A stretch of DNA of 64,000 bases, taken from Mycobacterium neglectum. GTDB taxonomy: Bacteria > Actinomycetota > Actinomycetes > Mycobacteriales > Mycobacteriaceae. A program made the position numbers and the translations under genes. The notes below the pieces were generated by a model that was not told the DNA's origin, searched no databases, and was given only the letters and a program-made list of their open reading frames with translations. The stretch's first letter is position 1, and every line of letters starts with the position of its first letter. Shown piece by piece: positions 32,900-42,576 of the stretch. The stretch covers positions 1 to 64,000 of the forward strand of contig NZ_NVQE01000030.1 of assembly GCF_002591975.1 (NCBI RefSeq), read 5' to 3'.

Positions 32900-33679
32900 G
32901 TGACCGACTACGACACGATCAAGTTCGAGCCGTCCGGTGCCATCACCCGGATCACCCTGAACCGGCCCGACGCAGCAAACGGGATGAACGACACCATGAC
33001 TCGGGAGCTCGCAGACGCCGCGCGGCGCTGCGACACGGCGGCGACGAAGGTCGTCGTGCTCACCGGGTCGGGCCGCTTCTTCTGCGCCGGAGGCGATCTG
33101 AAGTCATTCGCACCTGCCCCCGACCGTGGACTGCACATCAAGGGCGTTGCCAACGAGCTGCATCGCGCGATCTCGAGCTTCTCGCGGATGGACGCCGTGC
33201 TCATCACCGCGGTCAACGGCACCGCGGCCGGAGCGGGCTTCTCGATCGCGGTGACGGGCGATCTGGTGCTCGCCGCGGAGTCGGCGTCGTTCACGATGGC
33301 CTACACCAAAGTGGGGCTCTCGCCGGACGGTAGTTCGTCCTATTTCCTGCCGCGGCTCATCGGCATCACCAAGACCAAGGAGCTGATGCTGACCAACCGG
33401 ACCCTCTCGGCGCAGGAGGCCTCGCAGTGGGGCCTCGTCACGGAGGTCGTGGCTGACGATCAGCTGGCCGCACGTGCAGATGCATTGGCCGAGAAGATGG
33501 CGGCCACCTGTGCCGGATCCAACGGCAGCGTGAAGGCACTGATGATGTCGACGTTCAGCAGCGGTCTCGAGGAGCAGATGGAATTCGAGAGCCGGTTGAT
33601 CGCCGACCGCGCCAACTCCGCCGACGGCCGCGAAGGCGTCGATGCCTTCATGGCCAAGCGGAAGCCCGAGTTCTCCTAG
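32900..33679 (+). CDS. Enoyl-CoA hydratase/isomerase family protein
   Basis: 259 residues. Crotonase fold: ITLNRPDAANGMNDTM, VLTGSGRFFCAGGDLKSF (oxyanion hole), and AVNGTAAGAGFSIAVTGD. The usual second catalytic Glu position reads KVGLSPDGSSSYFLPRLIG, with Asp in place of Glu, so it may be an isomerase or another crotonase activity on acyl-CoA. GTG 32900. Its end faces the panB stop with a 7-base gap. Confidence 0.85.
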   Translation: MTDYDTIKFEPSGAITRITLNRPDAANGMNDTMTRELADAARRCDTAATKVVVLTGSGRFFCAGGDLKSFAPAPDRGLHIKGVANELHRAISSFSRMDAVLITAVNGTAAGAGFSIAVTGDLVLAAESASFTMAYTKVGLSPDGSSSYFLPRLIGITKTKELMLTNRTLSAQEASQWGLVTEVVADDQLAARADALAEKMAATCAGSNGSVKALMMSTFSSGLEEQMEFESRLIADRANSADGREGVDAFMAKRKPEFS

Positions 33680-33686
33680 AGCCAGC

Positions 33687-34550
33687 TCAGAACGAGTGCT
33701 CTTCGGCGGGGAATGTCCCGCTGGCCACCTCGTTGGCGTACTGCGTTGCAGCGCGGCTCAATTCAGCGCCGACATCACCGAACCGCTTGACGAACTTGGC
33801 GGTCTTGCCGCTCGTCATGCCGGCCATGTCCTGCCACACCAACACCTGCGCATCGCAGCTGGGGCCGGCACCGATGCCGACGGTCGGGATGGTCAGCTTG
33901 CCGGTGATCTGAGTGGCCAATTCTGCGGGCACCATCTCGAGCACCACAGCGATCGCGCCGGCTTCCTGCACGGCGATCGCGTCGTGGACGGTCTGCTCGG
34001 CGGCGTCGCCGCGGCCCTGGACCCGGAAGCCGCCCAGTCCGTTGACGCTCTGCGGAGTGAACCCGATATGGGCCATCACCGGGATGCCGGCCTGGGTCAA
34101 CGTCGCGATCTGATCGGCGACGCGCTCACCGCCCTCCAGCTTGACCGCGTGCGCGCCGGTCTCCTTCATGAACCGGGTCGCGGTTTCGAGCGCCTGCTGG
34201 GGCCCCGCCTCGTAACTGCCGAACGGCAGGTCGGCGACCACCAGAGCGTGCGGCGCACCGCGGACGACGCCGCGAACCAGCGGGATGAGTTCGTCGACGC
34301 TCACCGGCACCGTGGTGTCGTAGCCGTAGACCACATTGGCCGCCGAATCGCCGACGAGCAGCACGGGAATGCCGGCATCGTCGAAAACGCGGGCGCTGGA
34401 GTAGTCGTAGGCCGTCAGCATGGCCCACTTGTGGCCCTCGGCCTTCCACTTCTGCAGGTGAAGGGTGCGTGTTTTCGTCCGCGGTGCGGACAATTCGGCG
34501 GAGGTGCGCGGCTTTTCTTCGGCAGCACCGTAGACAGTCTGCTCAGACAT
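33687..34550 (-). CDS. panB: 3-methyl-2-oxobutanoate hydroxymethyltransferase
   Basis: 287 residues. TIM barrel that adds a hydroxymethyl group from methylene-tetrahydrofolate to 2-oxoisovalerate, the first step to pantothenate. Signatures: KWAMLTAYDYSSARVFDDAG, LLVGDSAANVVYGYDTT (metal Asp), VKLEGGERVADQI, PVMAHIGFTPQSVN, and IGIGAGPSCDAQVLVWQDM. N-terminus is a variable 25-residue extension. Starts 150 bases from the divergent acyltransferase gene. Confidence 0.95.
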   Translation of the reverse strand: MSEQTVYGAAEEKPRTSAELSAPRTKTRTLHLQKWKAEGHKWAMLTAYDYSSARVFDDAGIPVLLVGDSAANVVYGYDTTVPVSVDELIPLVRGVVRGAPHALVVADLPFGSYEAGPQQALETATRFMKETGAHAVKLEGGERVADQIATLTQAGIPVMAHIGFTPQSVNGLGGFRVQGRGDAAEQTVHDAIAVQEAGAIAVVLEMVPAELATQITGKLTIPTVGIGAGPSCDAQVLVWQDMAGMTSGKTAKFVKRFGDVGAELSRAATQYANEVASGTFPAEEHSF

Positions 34551-34708
34551 CGTTGTCCCTCATGGGTTGGTCTGGTCGATCCTCGTGGCCCATCCGGGTC
34601 CCCGGGTTCGTCTGACCTCTCCAGTCTGCCACTTCGAGCGCCGAAAGTTAAAAGGCGCGTTGAGTGGATTTCCTCACAGTTGGCCCTGCCCCGCCTAACA
34701 TCGGCGGG

Positions 34709-36100
34709 ATGCAACGGTTAAGCGGGCTCGACGCCAGTTTCCTGTACCTCGAAACCGCCCAGCAGCCGCTGCACGTGTGCTCGATCCTCGAACTCGACAC
34801 CTCGACCATGCCGGGCGGGTACACGTTCGATCGCTTCCGCGACGCATTCGACCTGCGGATCAAGGCGATGCCGCAGTTCCGCGAGAAGCTCGCCGACAGC
34901 CGGTTCAATCTGGACCATCCAGTGTGGGTGGAGGACAAGGATTTCGATGTCGACCGGCACCTGCACCGCATCGGCCTGCCGTCGCCGGGTGGCAGGCGCG
35001 AGTTGGCCGAGATCTGCGGGCACATCGCGTCGTTGTCGCTGGACCGCAGCCGGCCGCTGTGGGAGAAGTGGGTGATTGAGAACGTCGAAGGCACCGACCC
35101 ACAGGCGGGCGGGCGCATCGTCGTGATGACCAAGGTCCATCACTCCGGTGTCGACGGTGTATCGGGGGCCAACCTGATGTCGCAGCTGTGCAGCACCGAA
35201 GCCGATGCCCCGCCGCCGGACCCGGTGGACGGCCCAGGTGATGCGAGCGAGCTGGAGATCGCGGTATCCGGCGCCGTCAAGTTCGCCACCCGCCCGCTGA
35301 AGCTGATCAATGCGCTGCCGTCGACCCTGTCGACTGTCGTGGATACCGCTCGGCGGGCGCGCGGTGGCACCGCCATGACCGCGCCGTTCGCCGCGCCGAA
35401 GACCGCATGGAACAACAACGTCACCGGCCACCGCAACGTGGCGTTCGCGCAACTCGACCTCGAGGACATCAAGACCGTGAAGAACCACTTCGGGGTCAAA
35501 GTCAACGACGTGGTGATGGCGCTGGTCTCCGGTGTGCTCCGCAAGTTCCTCAGTGACCGCGGCGAACTGCCGGAGAACTCGCTGGTCGCCATGGTGCCAG
35601 TGTCGGTTCACGACAAGTCGGACCGGCCCGGCCGCAACCAGGTCTCGGGCATGTTCTCCAAGTTGGAAACGAACATCGACGACCCGGCCGAGCGGTTGAA
35701 GTCCATCTCCGAATCGAATTCGGTTGCCAAACAACATAGTTCGGCGATCGGTGCGACCCTGCTGCAGGATTGGACACAGTTTGCGGCGCCTGCGGTCTTC
35801 GGTGTCGCGATGCGCGTCTACGCCGCGAGTCGGTTGAGTGGGGCCAGGCCGGTGCACAACCTCGTCATCTCCAACGTCCCCGGCCCACAGGTTCCGCTCT
35901 ACTACCTGGGCTGCGAGGTGGACGCGATGTATCCGCTGGGGCCCATCTTCCACGGCTCCGGACTCAACATCACCGTGATGTCACTGGCCGGAAAGCTGAA
36001 CGTCGGAATCGTGTCCTGCCCAGAGTTGCTGCCCGATCTATGGGACATGGCCGACGATTTCAAGGCCGCACTGGTCGAGCTGCTGAGCGCCACCAAATGA
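34709..36100 (+). CDS. Wax ester synthase/diacylglycerol acyltransferase (WS/DGAT)
   Basis: 463 residues. MQRLSGLDASFLYLET start and active site KVHHSGVDGVSGANL with the HHxxxDG motif that transfers fatty acyl groups to alcohols or diacylglycerol. C-terminal NLVISNVPGPQVPLYY and GLNITVMS are family marks. Mycobacteria carry many paralogues (Tgs) that make storage triacylglycerol; this one is not an obvious orthologue of a numbered Tgs. ATG 34709 chosen at the family start motif. Confidence 0.9.
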   Translation: MQRLSGLDASFLYLETAQQPLHVCSILELDTSTMPGGYTFDRFRDAFDLRIKAMPQFREKLADSRFNLDHPVWVEDKDFDVDRHLHRIGLPSPGGRRELAEICGHIASLSLDRSRPLWEKWVIENVEGTDPQAGGRIVVMTKVHHSGVDGVSGANLMSQLCSTEADAPPPDPVDGPGDASELEIAVSGAVKFATRPLKLINALPSTLSTVVDTARRARGGTAMTAPFAAPKTAWNNNVTGHRNVAFAQLDLEDIKTVKNHFGVKVNDVVMALVSGVLRKFLSDRGELPENSLVAMVPVSVHDKSDRPGRNQVSGMFSKLETNIDDPAERLKSISESNSVAKQHSSAIGATLLQDWTQFAAPAVFGVAMRVYAASRLSGARPVHNLVISNVPGPQVPLYYLGCEVDAMYPLGPIFHGSGLNITVMSLAGKLNVGIVSCPELLPDLWDMADDFKAALVELLSATK

Positions 36101-36157
36101 GCCACGCGATAGCCGCCTAGCCAGGGCCGATGTGTGGTCATGGCAGCATGTGGTCCC

Positions 36158-37672
36158 ATGACCCTGAAGATCGGCGTCCAAGTGACGGCCTTGATGCTGT
36201 TGGTCGCCGGTTGCACCAATTTGGTGGAGGGCCGCGGCGTGGTCGCCGTACCCCCGCCGGGATCGCCGATCGTGTGGGGAGAGTGCGAGAACAGCGCCTC
36301 CGACGGTGAGCCTGCGCCCCTCGGTGCCGAGTGCGGGATGCTGTCGGTGCCCGTTGACTATGCCAAGCCCGACGGCGACGTCGCGAGGCTTGCGATGATC
36401 CGGTTCAAGGCGACCGGCGACAAGATCGGCTCCTTGATCGTCAACCCGGGCGGTCCGGGAGAGTCCGGTGTTCAGGCGGCGACGAGCATGCTGGGGATGT
36501 TGCCCGACTCGGTCCGTCAACGGTTCGATCTGGTGGGCTTTGATCCTCGTGGCGTGGCGAACTCCACGCCCGCGGTGTGGTGCAACTCCGACGCGGACAA
36601 TGATCGGCTGCGGGCCGACCCGCAGGTCGACTACAGCCCCGAGGGTGTCGAGTACATCGAGAAGGAAACCAAGGAGTTCGTACAGCGCTGCGTGGACAAG
36701 ATGGGCGACGAGTTCCTGGCCAACGTCGGAACCGCCAGCGTCGTCAAGGATCTCGACGCGATGCGCGCGGCCCTCGGCGACGAGAAGCTGAACTATCTGG
36801 GCTATTCGTACGGCACCCGGATCGGGGGGTTGTACGCGGAGGCCTATCCGGACAAGGTGCGGGCCATGATCCTCGACGGGGCCGTCGACCCCAACGCCGA
36901 CCCGACCGAGGCCAACATCCGCCAGGCCAAGGCATTCCAGACCGCGTTCGACGACTACGCCGCCGACTGCGCCGCCAACGACCCGGAATGCCCGCTGGGC
37001 ACCGATCCGGCGAAGGCGGTCGACATCTACCGCAGCATGGTCGACCCGCTGGTCGAAAATCCGCTCAAGACCAGGGATCCGCGCGGGCTGAGTTACTCCG
37101 ACGCGGTGGTCGGCACGATCCTGCCGCTGTACTCGCCGAACCTGTGGCGCCACCTCACGCAGGCTCTCACCGAAATCAAGAATGGTGAGGGCGACACGAT
37201 GCTGGCCCTGGCGGATCTCTACATGGGCCGCGACGAGGCGGGCCACTACAACAATTCGACCGACGTCCGGGTCGCGGTCAACTGTGTCGACAAGCCGGCG
37301 GTGACCGACCGCGCCAAGGTCGTCGAGGAAGACCGCCGGGCACGCGAGGCGGCGCCGTTCATGAGCTACGGCGAGTTCACCGGATACGCGCCACTGGCCA
37401 CCTGCGCGTTCTGGCCGGTGCCGCCGACGACCGAGCCGCACGAGATCAAGGTCGACGGGCTGCCGCCGATCCTGGTGATATCGACGACCAACGACCCCGC
37501 CACACCGTACGAGGCGGGCGTCGACCTGGCCCGCCAGCTCGGCGGCACCCTGGTCACCTTCGTCGGGACCCAGCACACCGTCGGCTTCCAGGGTGAGGGC
37601 TGCGTCGACGACATCGCGGCCGCCTACCTGGTCGACCTCACAGTCCCACCCGAGGGCACCCGATGCGACTGA
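36158..37672 (+). CDS. Exported serine alpha/beta-hydrolase peptidase, Hip1/CaeA-like lipoprotein
   Basis: 504 residues. A lipoprotein signal with LLVAGC (Cys19) anchors it outside. The alpha/beta-hydrolase core has an oxyanion loop VNPGGPGESGV, the nucleophile elbow GYSYGTRIGG (Ser near 217), a late acid in TTNDPATPYEAG and the catalytic His in GTQHTVGF. The M. tuberculosis homologues Rv2223c and Rv2224c (Hip1) are tandem proteases acting on cell envelope proteins such as GroEL2; here only one copy is seen. Overlaps the GNAT gene by 10 bases. Confidence 0.88.
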   Translation: MTLKIGVQVTALMLLVAGCTNLVEGRGVVAVPPPGSPIVWGECENSASDGEPAPLGAECGMLSVPVDYAKPDGDVARLAMIRFKATGDKIGSLIVNPGGPGESGVQAATSMLGMLPDSVRQRFDLVGFDPRGVANSTPAVWCNSDADNDRLRADPQVDYSPEGVEYIEKETKEFVQRCVDKMGDEFLANVGTASVVKDLDAMRAALGDEKLNYLGYSYGTRIGGLYAEAYPDKVRAMILDGAVDPNADPTEANIRQAKAFQTAFDDYAADCAANDPECPLGTDPAKAVDIYRSMVDPLVENPLKTRDPRGLSYSDAVVGTILPLYSPNLWRHLTQALTEIKNGEGDTMLALADLYMGRDEAGHYNNSTDVRVAVNCVDKPAVTDRAKVVEEDRRAREAAPFMSYGEFTGYAPLATCAFWPVPPTTEPHEIKVDGLPPILVISTTNDPATPYEAGVDLARQLGGTLVTFVGTQHTVGFQGEGCVDDIAAAYLVDLTVPPEGTRCD

Positions 37673-38109
37673 CCATCGAAACGGTCACCGCTTCGGACCT
37701 TCCGGAACTGATGCCGATGATGCGCGGCTACTGCGAGTTCTATCGCGTGGATCCACCCGATGACCGCCTGCTGGCGCTGGCCAACGCGCTGATCGAGAAC
37801 CCCGGCGAAGGGGTGCAACTGATCGCGCGCGGCGACGGAACGCCGTTGGGATTCGCGACGATCTACTGGAGCTGGCAGACCTTGTACGCCGCTCGGGTGG
37901 GCGTGCTCAACGACCTGTACGTGGAGTCGGCGGCCCGCGGCACGGGCACCGGGCGGGCCCTGATCGACCGCGGTCTTGCGCTGTGCCGCGCTCGCGGCGC
38001 CGAGAAGCTGGTTTGGGAGACGGCGCCTGACAACGCGACGGCGCAACGGCTCTACGACGGTATCGGCGCGGCGAAATCGAGCTGGCTGAGCTACGAACTC
38101 GACGCCTGA
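37663..38109 (+). CDS. GNAT-family N-acetyltransferase
   Basis: 148 residues. Acetyl-CoA binding segment VLNDLYVESAARGTGTGRAL (R/Q-x-x-G-x-G/A type) and the following helix, with a C-terminal ETAPDNATAQRLYDGIGA. The acceptor substrate cannot be told. It is translationally coupled to the protease gene upstream. Confidence 0.85.
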   Translation: MRLTIETVTASDLPELMPMMRGYCEFYRVDPPDDRLLALANALIENPGEGVQLIARGDGTPLGFATIYWSWQTLYAARVGVLNDLYVESAARGTGTGRALIDRGLALCRARGAEKLVWETAPDNATAQRLYDGIGAAKSSWLSYELDA

Positions 38110-38152
38110 GCGCGGCCGGTTCGCGCCGCTGCGCGCTGATTGCAGCCGCCGT

Positions 38153-38168
38153 GTAACACAGAATTAAC
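38153..38168 (+). promoter_or_regulatory. Candidate GlnR half-box upstream of glnA2
   Basis: GTAAC-ACAGAA-TTAAC has the AC-n9-AC spacing reported for GlnR sites in mycobacteria. It lies 23-38 bases upstream of the glnA2 start. Only one pair is seen, so it could be chance. Confidence 0.3.
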
Positions 38169-38190
38169 AGCCGGTGCATACGCTGCGGAT

Positions 38191-39531
38191 ATGGATCGGC
38201 AGAAGGAATTTGTGCTGCGCACGCTGGAAGAACGCGATATCCGCTTCGTCCGGTTGTGGTTCACCGACGTGCTCGGCTACCTCAAATCCGTCGCCATCGC
38301 ACCCGCCGAACTGGAGGGCGCGTTCGAGGAGGGTATCGGCTTCGACGGGTCAGCCATCGAGGGCTTTGCCCGCGTCTCGGAGGCCGACATGGTCGCGCGG
38401 CCAGATCCGTCGACGTTCCAGGTGCTGCCGTGGACCTCGAGCGCGGGCGACCACCACTCGGCACGGATGTTCTGCGACATCACGATGCCGGACGGTTCGC
38501 CGTCATGGGCTGACTCCCGTCACGTCCTGCGCCGCCAGCTGTCCAAGGCCAGCGACCTCGGCTTCTCCTGCTACGTACACCCCGAGATCGAGTTCTTCCT
38601 TCTCAAGCCTGGGGAGTACGACGGTTCGATCCCGGTCCCGGCGGACAACGGCGGCTATTTCGACCAGGCCGTCCACGACGCCGCGCCCAACTTCCGCCGT
38701 CACGCGATCGACGCGCTCGAGCAGATGGGCATCTCGGTCGAGTTCAGCCACCACGAGGGTGCCCCGGGCCAGCAGGAGATCGACCTGCGCTACGCCGACG
38801 CGCTGTCGATGGCCGACAACGTCATGACCTTCCGCTACGTCGTCAAGGAGGTCGCACTCGCCGACGGCGTGCGGGCGTCGTTCATGCCCAAGCCGTTCTC
38901 CGAGCATCCCGGATCGGCGATGCACACCCACATGAGCCTGTTCGAGGGTGACACCAACGCCTTCCACAGCGCCGATGACGTCTTGCAGCTCTCCGACGTC
39001 GCCAAGTCGTTCATCGCGGGCATCCTCGAGCATGCCAACGAGATCAGCGCCGTCACGAACCAGTGGGTGAACTCCTACAAGCGCCTGGTCCACGGTGGTG
39101 AGGCGCCGACCGCTGCGTCCTGGGGCGCAGCCAACCGTTCGGCGCTGGTGCGGGTGCCGATGTACACGCCGCGAAAGGCGTCGTCGCGACGCGTCGAGGT
39201 GCGCAGTCCCGACTCGGCGTGCAATCCGTATCTGACCTTCGCCGTGCTGCTGGCTGCGGGACTGCGCGGCATCGAGAAGAACTACGTTCTTGGTCCGCAG
39301 GCCGAGGACAACGTATGGAACCTCACCCCCGAGGAACGCCGCGCGATGGGCTACAAGGAGCTGCCCGGCAGCCTCGGTGTGGCGCTGACCGAGATGGAGA
39401 ACTCCGAACTCGTGGCGGAAGCGTTGGGGGAGCACGTCTTCGACTACTTCCTGCGCAACAAGCGAGCCGAGTGGGAGAACTACCGCAGCAGCGTCACGCC
39501 GTTTGAGCTCAAGGCCTACTTGTCTCTGTAA
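38191..39531 (+). CDS. glnA2: Glutamine synthetase GlnA2 (type I-alpha-like)
   Basis: 446 residues. Catalytic regions of GS are complete: FDGSAIEGF, FLLKPGEYDG, HHEGAPGQQEIDL, FMPKPFSEHPGSAMHTHMSL, and NRSALVRVP. It is shorter than GlnA1 and lacks the adenylylation-site loop, the pattern of the actinobacterial glnA2 group. It combines glutamate, ammonia and ATP. It lies directly before the glnE regulator gene, as in M. tuberculosis. ATG 38191. Confidence 0.95.
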   Translation: MDRQKEFVLRTLEERDIRFVRLWFTDVLGYLKSVAIAPAELEGAFEEGIGFDGSAIEGFARVSEADMVARPDPSTFQVLPWTSSAGDHHSARMFCDITMPDGSPSWADSRHVLRRQLSKASDLGFSCYVHPEIEFFLLKPGEYDGSIPVPADNGGYFDQAVHDAAPNFRRHAIDALEQMGISVEFSHHEGAPGQQEIDLRYADALSMADNVMTFRYVVKEVALADGVRASFMPKPFSEHPGSAMHTHMSLFEGDTNAFHSADDVLQLSDVAKSFIAGILEHANEISAVTNQWVNSYKRLVHGGEAPTAASWGAANRSALVRVPMYTPRKASSRRVEVRSPDSACNPYLTFAVLLAAGLRGIEKNYVLGPQAEDNVWNLTPEERRAMGYKELPGSLGVALTEMENSELVAEALGEHVFDYFLRNKRAEWENYRSSVTPFELKAYLSL

Positions 39532-39590
39532 GTGTCTCTGTAGCGGTCGCTGTAGTCGGACCCCGACCGCCCGTGCGCTAACGTCGAGCC

Positions 39591-42563
39591 GTGGCCAAAC
39601 CCGCGACGCAGCGACCGAAGCTGCCCAGCGTGGGACGGCTCGGGTTGGTCGAACCCACCGCGCCCACCGATCTGGATCGGCTTGGGTGGAACACCGAGGC
39701 TCACGTCGAGTTGTTGTGGTCCCTTTCGCGCGCCCCCGACGCCGACACCGCGCTGGCTGCGATGGTGCGGCTGGTCGATGTGTTGGGCGACGGCTGGGGT
39801 GAGCTCGACCGGCAACTGATCACCGACCGCGGCCTGCGGGGCCGGCTGTTCGGTGTGCTGGGCTCGTCGCTGGCACTCGGTGACCACCTGGTCGCCCACC
39901 CGCAGAGCTGGCACTTGCTTGCGGGAAGTGTGTCGTTGCCGTCGGCCGACGAACTGCACGCCACGTTTGGTGACGTCGCCGAAAAGACAACGGGCGCAAC
40001 GGATGCATTGCTACCGCTGCAAAGCCTTTACCGTGACCGGCTTTTGGTGCTCGCGGGTCTGGACCTGGCGTCGACCGTCGAGAACGAACCCGTCCTGCCG
40101 TTCACGACCGTCGGTGAACATCTGTCCGACCTCGCCGATGCCGCGCTCGGTGCCGCGATGACTGTTGCCCACAAGTCGGTGGGAAGCGCCGAGGCGCCAC
40201 GACTGGCCGTCATCGCGATGGGCAAGTGCGGCGCGCGCGAGCTGAACTACGTCAGCGACGTCGACGTGATCTTTGTCGCCGAGGGTTCGCCGGACAATCT
40301 CGCGATCGCGACCCGGGTGGCGGGCGAGATGATGCGGTTCGCGGGGGACGCGTTCTTCGAAGTCGACGCTGCGTTGCGGCCCGAGGGCAAGCGGGGTCAG
40401 CTCGTCCGCACGCTGGACTCCCATGTGGCCTACTACCAGCGCTGGGCCAAGACGTGGGAGTTCCAGGCGTTGATGAAGGCACGGCCCGCGGTCGGTGACG
40501 CCGAGCTCGGCAAGCAGTACATCGAGGCGCTGATGCCGATGGTGTGGACGGCATGCGAGCGGGAGGATTTCGTTCCCGAGGTGCAGGCGTTGCGCAGGCG
40601 CGTCGTCGAGAACGTGCCCGCGGGCATGCGGACACGCGAGATCAAGCTCGGTACCGGCGGGCTGCGCGACGTCGAGTTCGCGGTCCAGCTGCTGCAGTTG
40701 GTGCACGGCCGCAACGACGAATCGCTCCATGTGGCGTCGACCGTCGACGCGCTGGCTGCCCTCGGCGATGGCGGCTACATCGGACGCGACGACACCGCGA
40801 ACCTGACCGCGTCCTATGAGTTTCTGCGGCTGCTCGAACACCGATTGCAGCTGCAGCGGCTCAAGCGCACGCACATACTTCCCGACGATGACGACGACGA
40901 GGCGCTGCGCTGGCTGGCGCGTGCCGCCCATATGCGTCCCGACGGCACCCACGACGCCCTCGGCGTGCTGCGCGAAGAGCTGAAGCGACAGACCAAGCGG
41001 GTGTCGCGGCTGCACGCCAAGCTCTTCTATCAGCCGCTGCTGGAATCGGTTGGCGCATTCGGGATTCCGGAGGGCCTCAGTGCTGAGGCGGCCGAACGTC
41101 AGCTGGCCGCGCTGGGTTACGAAGGCCCGCAGAGCGCGTTGACACACCTGCGGGCATTGACGGGCGAGGGCGGCCGACGCGGGCAGGTGCAGCGGGTGCT
41201 GCTGCCCACGCTGCTGGACTGGCTCTCGGATACACCGGACCCCGACGCGGGTCTGCTGTCGTACCGGCGCATCAGCGAGGCGCTGTCGGATGCGCGGTGG
41301 TATCTGTCGACGCTGCGCGACGAGGGAGCGGTGGCCAAGCGGCTGATGCGGGTGCTGGGTGTTTCCGCGTACGTGCCCGAGTTGCTGATGAGGGCTCCGG
41401 AGGTCATCCAGCTCTACGCCGACGGCCCCAGCGGCCCCAAGCTGCTCGAAGTCGAGCCCGACGGGGTTGCGCGCGCACTGGTCGCGTCGGCGGGGCGGCA
41501 CGCTGACCCGCTGCGGGCGATCGCCGCGGCGCGCACGTTGCGAAGGCGGGAACTGGCCCGGATCGCATCTGCCGACCTGCTGGGCATGCTCGAGGTCACT
41601 GATGTGTGCTACGCGCTGACGTCCGTGTGGGTGGCGGTGTTGCAGGCCGCGCTCGAAGCGATCATCCGGGACAACATCGGCGACGACGGCGCGCCCGCGC
41701 GCATCGCGGTGATCGGGATGGGTCGTCTCGGGGGCGCCGAACTGGGCTACGGGTCCGACGCCGACGTGATGTTCGTCTGTGAACCCGTAGAAGGCCGGGC
41801 GGGTGTCGACGAGGCCGCCGCGGTGAAGTGGTCGGTATCGGTGGCGGAGAAGGTACGTGCGCTGCTGGGCACGCCGTCCGCGGATCCGCCGTTGGAGGTC
41901 GACGCCAACCTTCGTCCCGAAGGCCGCAACGGTCCGTTGGTGAGAACGCTCGCCTCATATGAGGCGTACTACGAGAAGTACGCCCAGACGTGGGAGGTGC
42001 AGGCGCTGCTGCGTGCGCACCGGGTGGCAGGCGATCCGGACTTGGGGGAGCGCTTCCTGTTGATGATCGACAAGACGCGCTACCCAGCCGGTGGAGTCTC
42101 TCAGCAGGCGGTGCAGGAGATCCGGCGCATCAAGGCCCGCGTCGACGCCGAGCGGCTGCCGCGTGGCGCCGACCCGAACACCCACACCAAGCTCGGCCGC
42201 GGCGGACTGGCCGACATCGAGTGGACGGTGCAGCTTTTACAGCTACGACATGCGGATAAAGTTCCTGCGCTGCACTGCACTTCGACGTTGAATGCGTTGA
42301 ACGCGATCGGTGCCGCCGAGCTGATCGCGGAGGGCGACGTCGAGTTGCTTCGGCAGGCCTGGCTGACCGCGACCCGGGCGCGAAATGCGCTGGTGCTGGT
42401 GCGCGGCAAGCCCACCGATCAACTACCGGGGCCGGGCCGTCAGCTCAACGCGGTGGCGTTGGCCGCCGGCTGGGGTAGCGACGATGGTGGCGAGTTCCTG
42501 GACAACTACCTACGTGTGACTCGTAGGGCAAAAGCGGTGGTACGAAAGGTTTTCGGAGAATAA
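39591..42563 (+). CDS. glnE: Glutamine synthetase adenylyltransferase/deadenylase
   Basis: 990 residues with two nucleotidyltransferase halves. The N-terminal one has GKCGARELNYVSDVDVIFV and the C-terminal one GMGRLGGAELGYGSDADVMFV, each followed by a DxD-type acidic pair and a helical domain (LRDVEFAVQLLQ; LADIEWTVQLLQ). It attaches AMP to or removes it from the regulated tyrosine of GlnA1, slowing GS when nitrogen is rich. GTG 39591 start, placed between glnA2 and the thioesterase gene. Confidence 0.95.
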   Translation: MAKPATQRPKLPSVGRLGLVEPTAPTDLDRLGWNTEAHVELLWSLSRAPDADTALAAMVRLVDVLGDGWGELDRQLITDRGLRGRLFGVLGSSLALGDHLVAHPQSWHLLAGSVSLPSADELHATFGDVAEKTTGATDALLPLQSLYRDRLLVLAGLDLASTVENEPVLPFTTVGEHLSDLADAALGAAMTVAHKSVGSAEAPRLAVIAMGKCGARELNYVSDVDVIFVAEGSPDNLAIATRVAGEMMRFAGDAFFEVDAALRPEGKRGQLVRTLDSHVAYYQRWAKTWEFQALMKARPAVGDAELGKQYIEALMPMVWTACEREDFVPEVQALRRRVVENVPAGMRTREIKLGTGGLRDVEFAVQLLQLVHGRNDESLHVASTVDALAALGDGGYIGRDDTANLTASYEFLRLLEHRLQLQRLKRTHILPDDDDDEALRWLARAAHMRPDGTHDALGVLREELKRQTKRVSRLHAKLFYQPLLESVGAFGIPEGLSAEAAERQLAALGYEGPQSALTHLRALTGEGGRRGQVQRVLLPTLLDWLSDTPDPDAGLLSYRRISEALSDARWYLSTLRDEGAVAKRLMRVLGVSAYVPELLMRAPEVIQLYADGPSGPKLLEVEPDGVARALVASAGRHADPLRAIAAARTLRRRELARIASADLLGMLEVTDVCYALTSVWVAVLQAALEAIIRDNIGDDGAPARIAVIGMGRLGGAELGYGSDADVMFVCEPVEGRAGVDEAAAVKWSVSVAEKVRALLGTPSADPPLEVDANLRPEGRNGPLVRTLASYEAYYEKYAQTWEVQALLRAHRVAGDPDLGERFLLMIDKTRYPAGGVSQQAVQEIRRIKARVDAERLPRGADPNTHTKLGRGGLADIEWTVQLLQLRHADKVPALHCTSTLNALNAIGAAELIAEGDVELLRQAWLTATRARNALVLVRGKPTDQLPGPGRQLNAVALAAGWGSDDGGEFLDNYLRVTRRAKAVVRKVFGE

Positions 42564-42576
42564 GCATGGTGAGTGA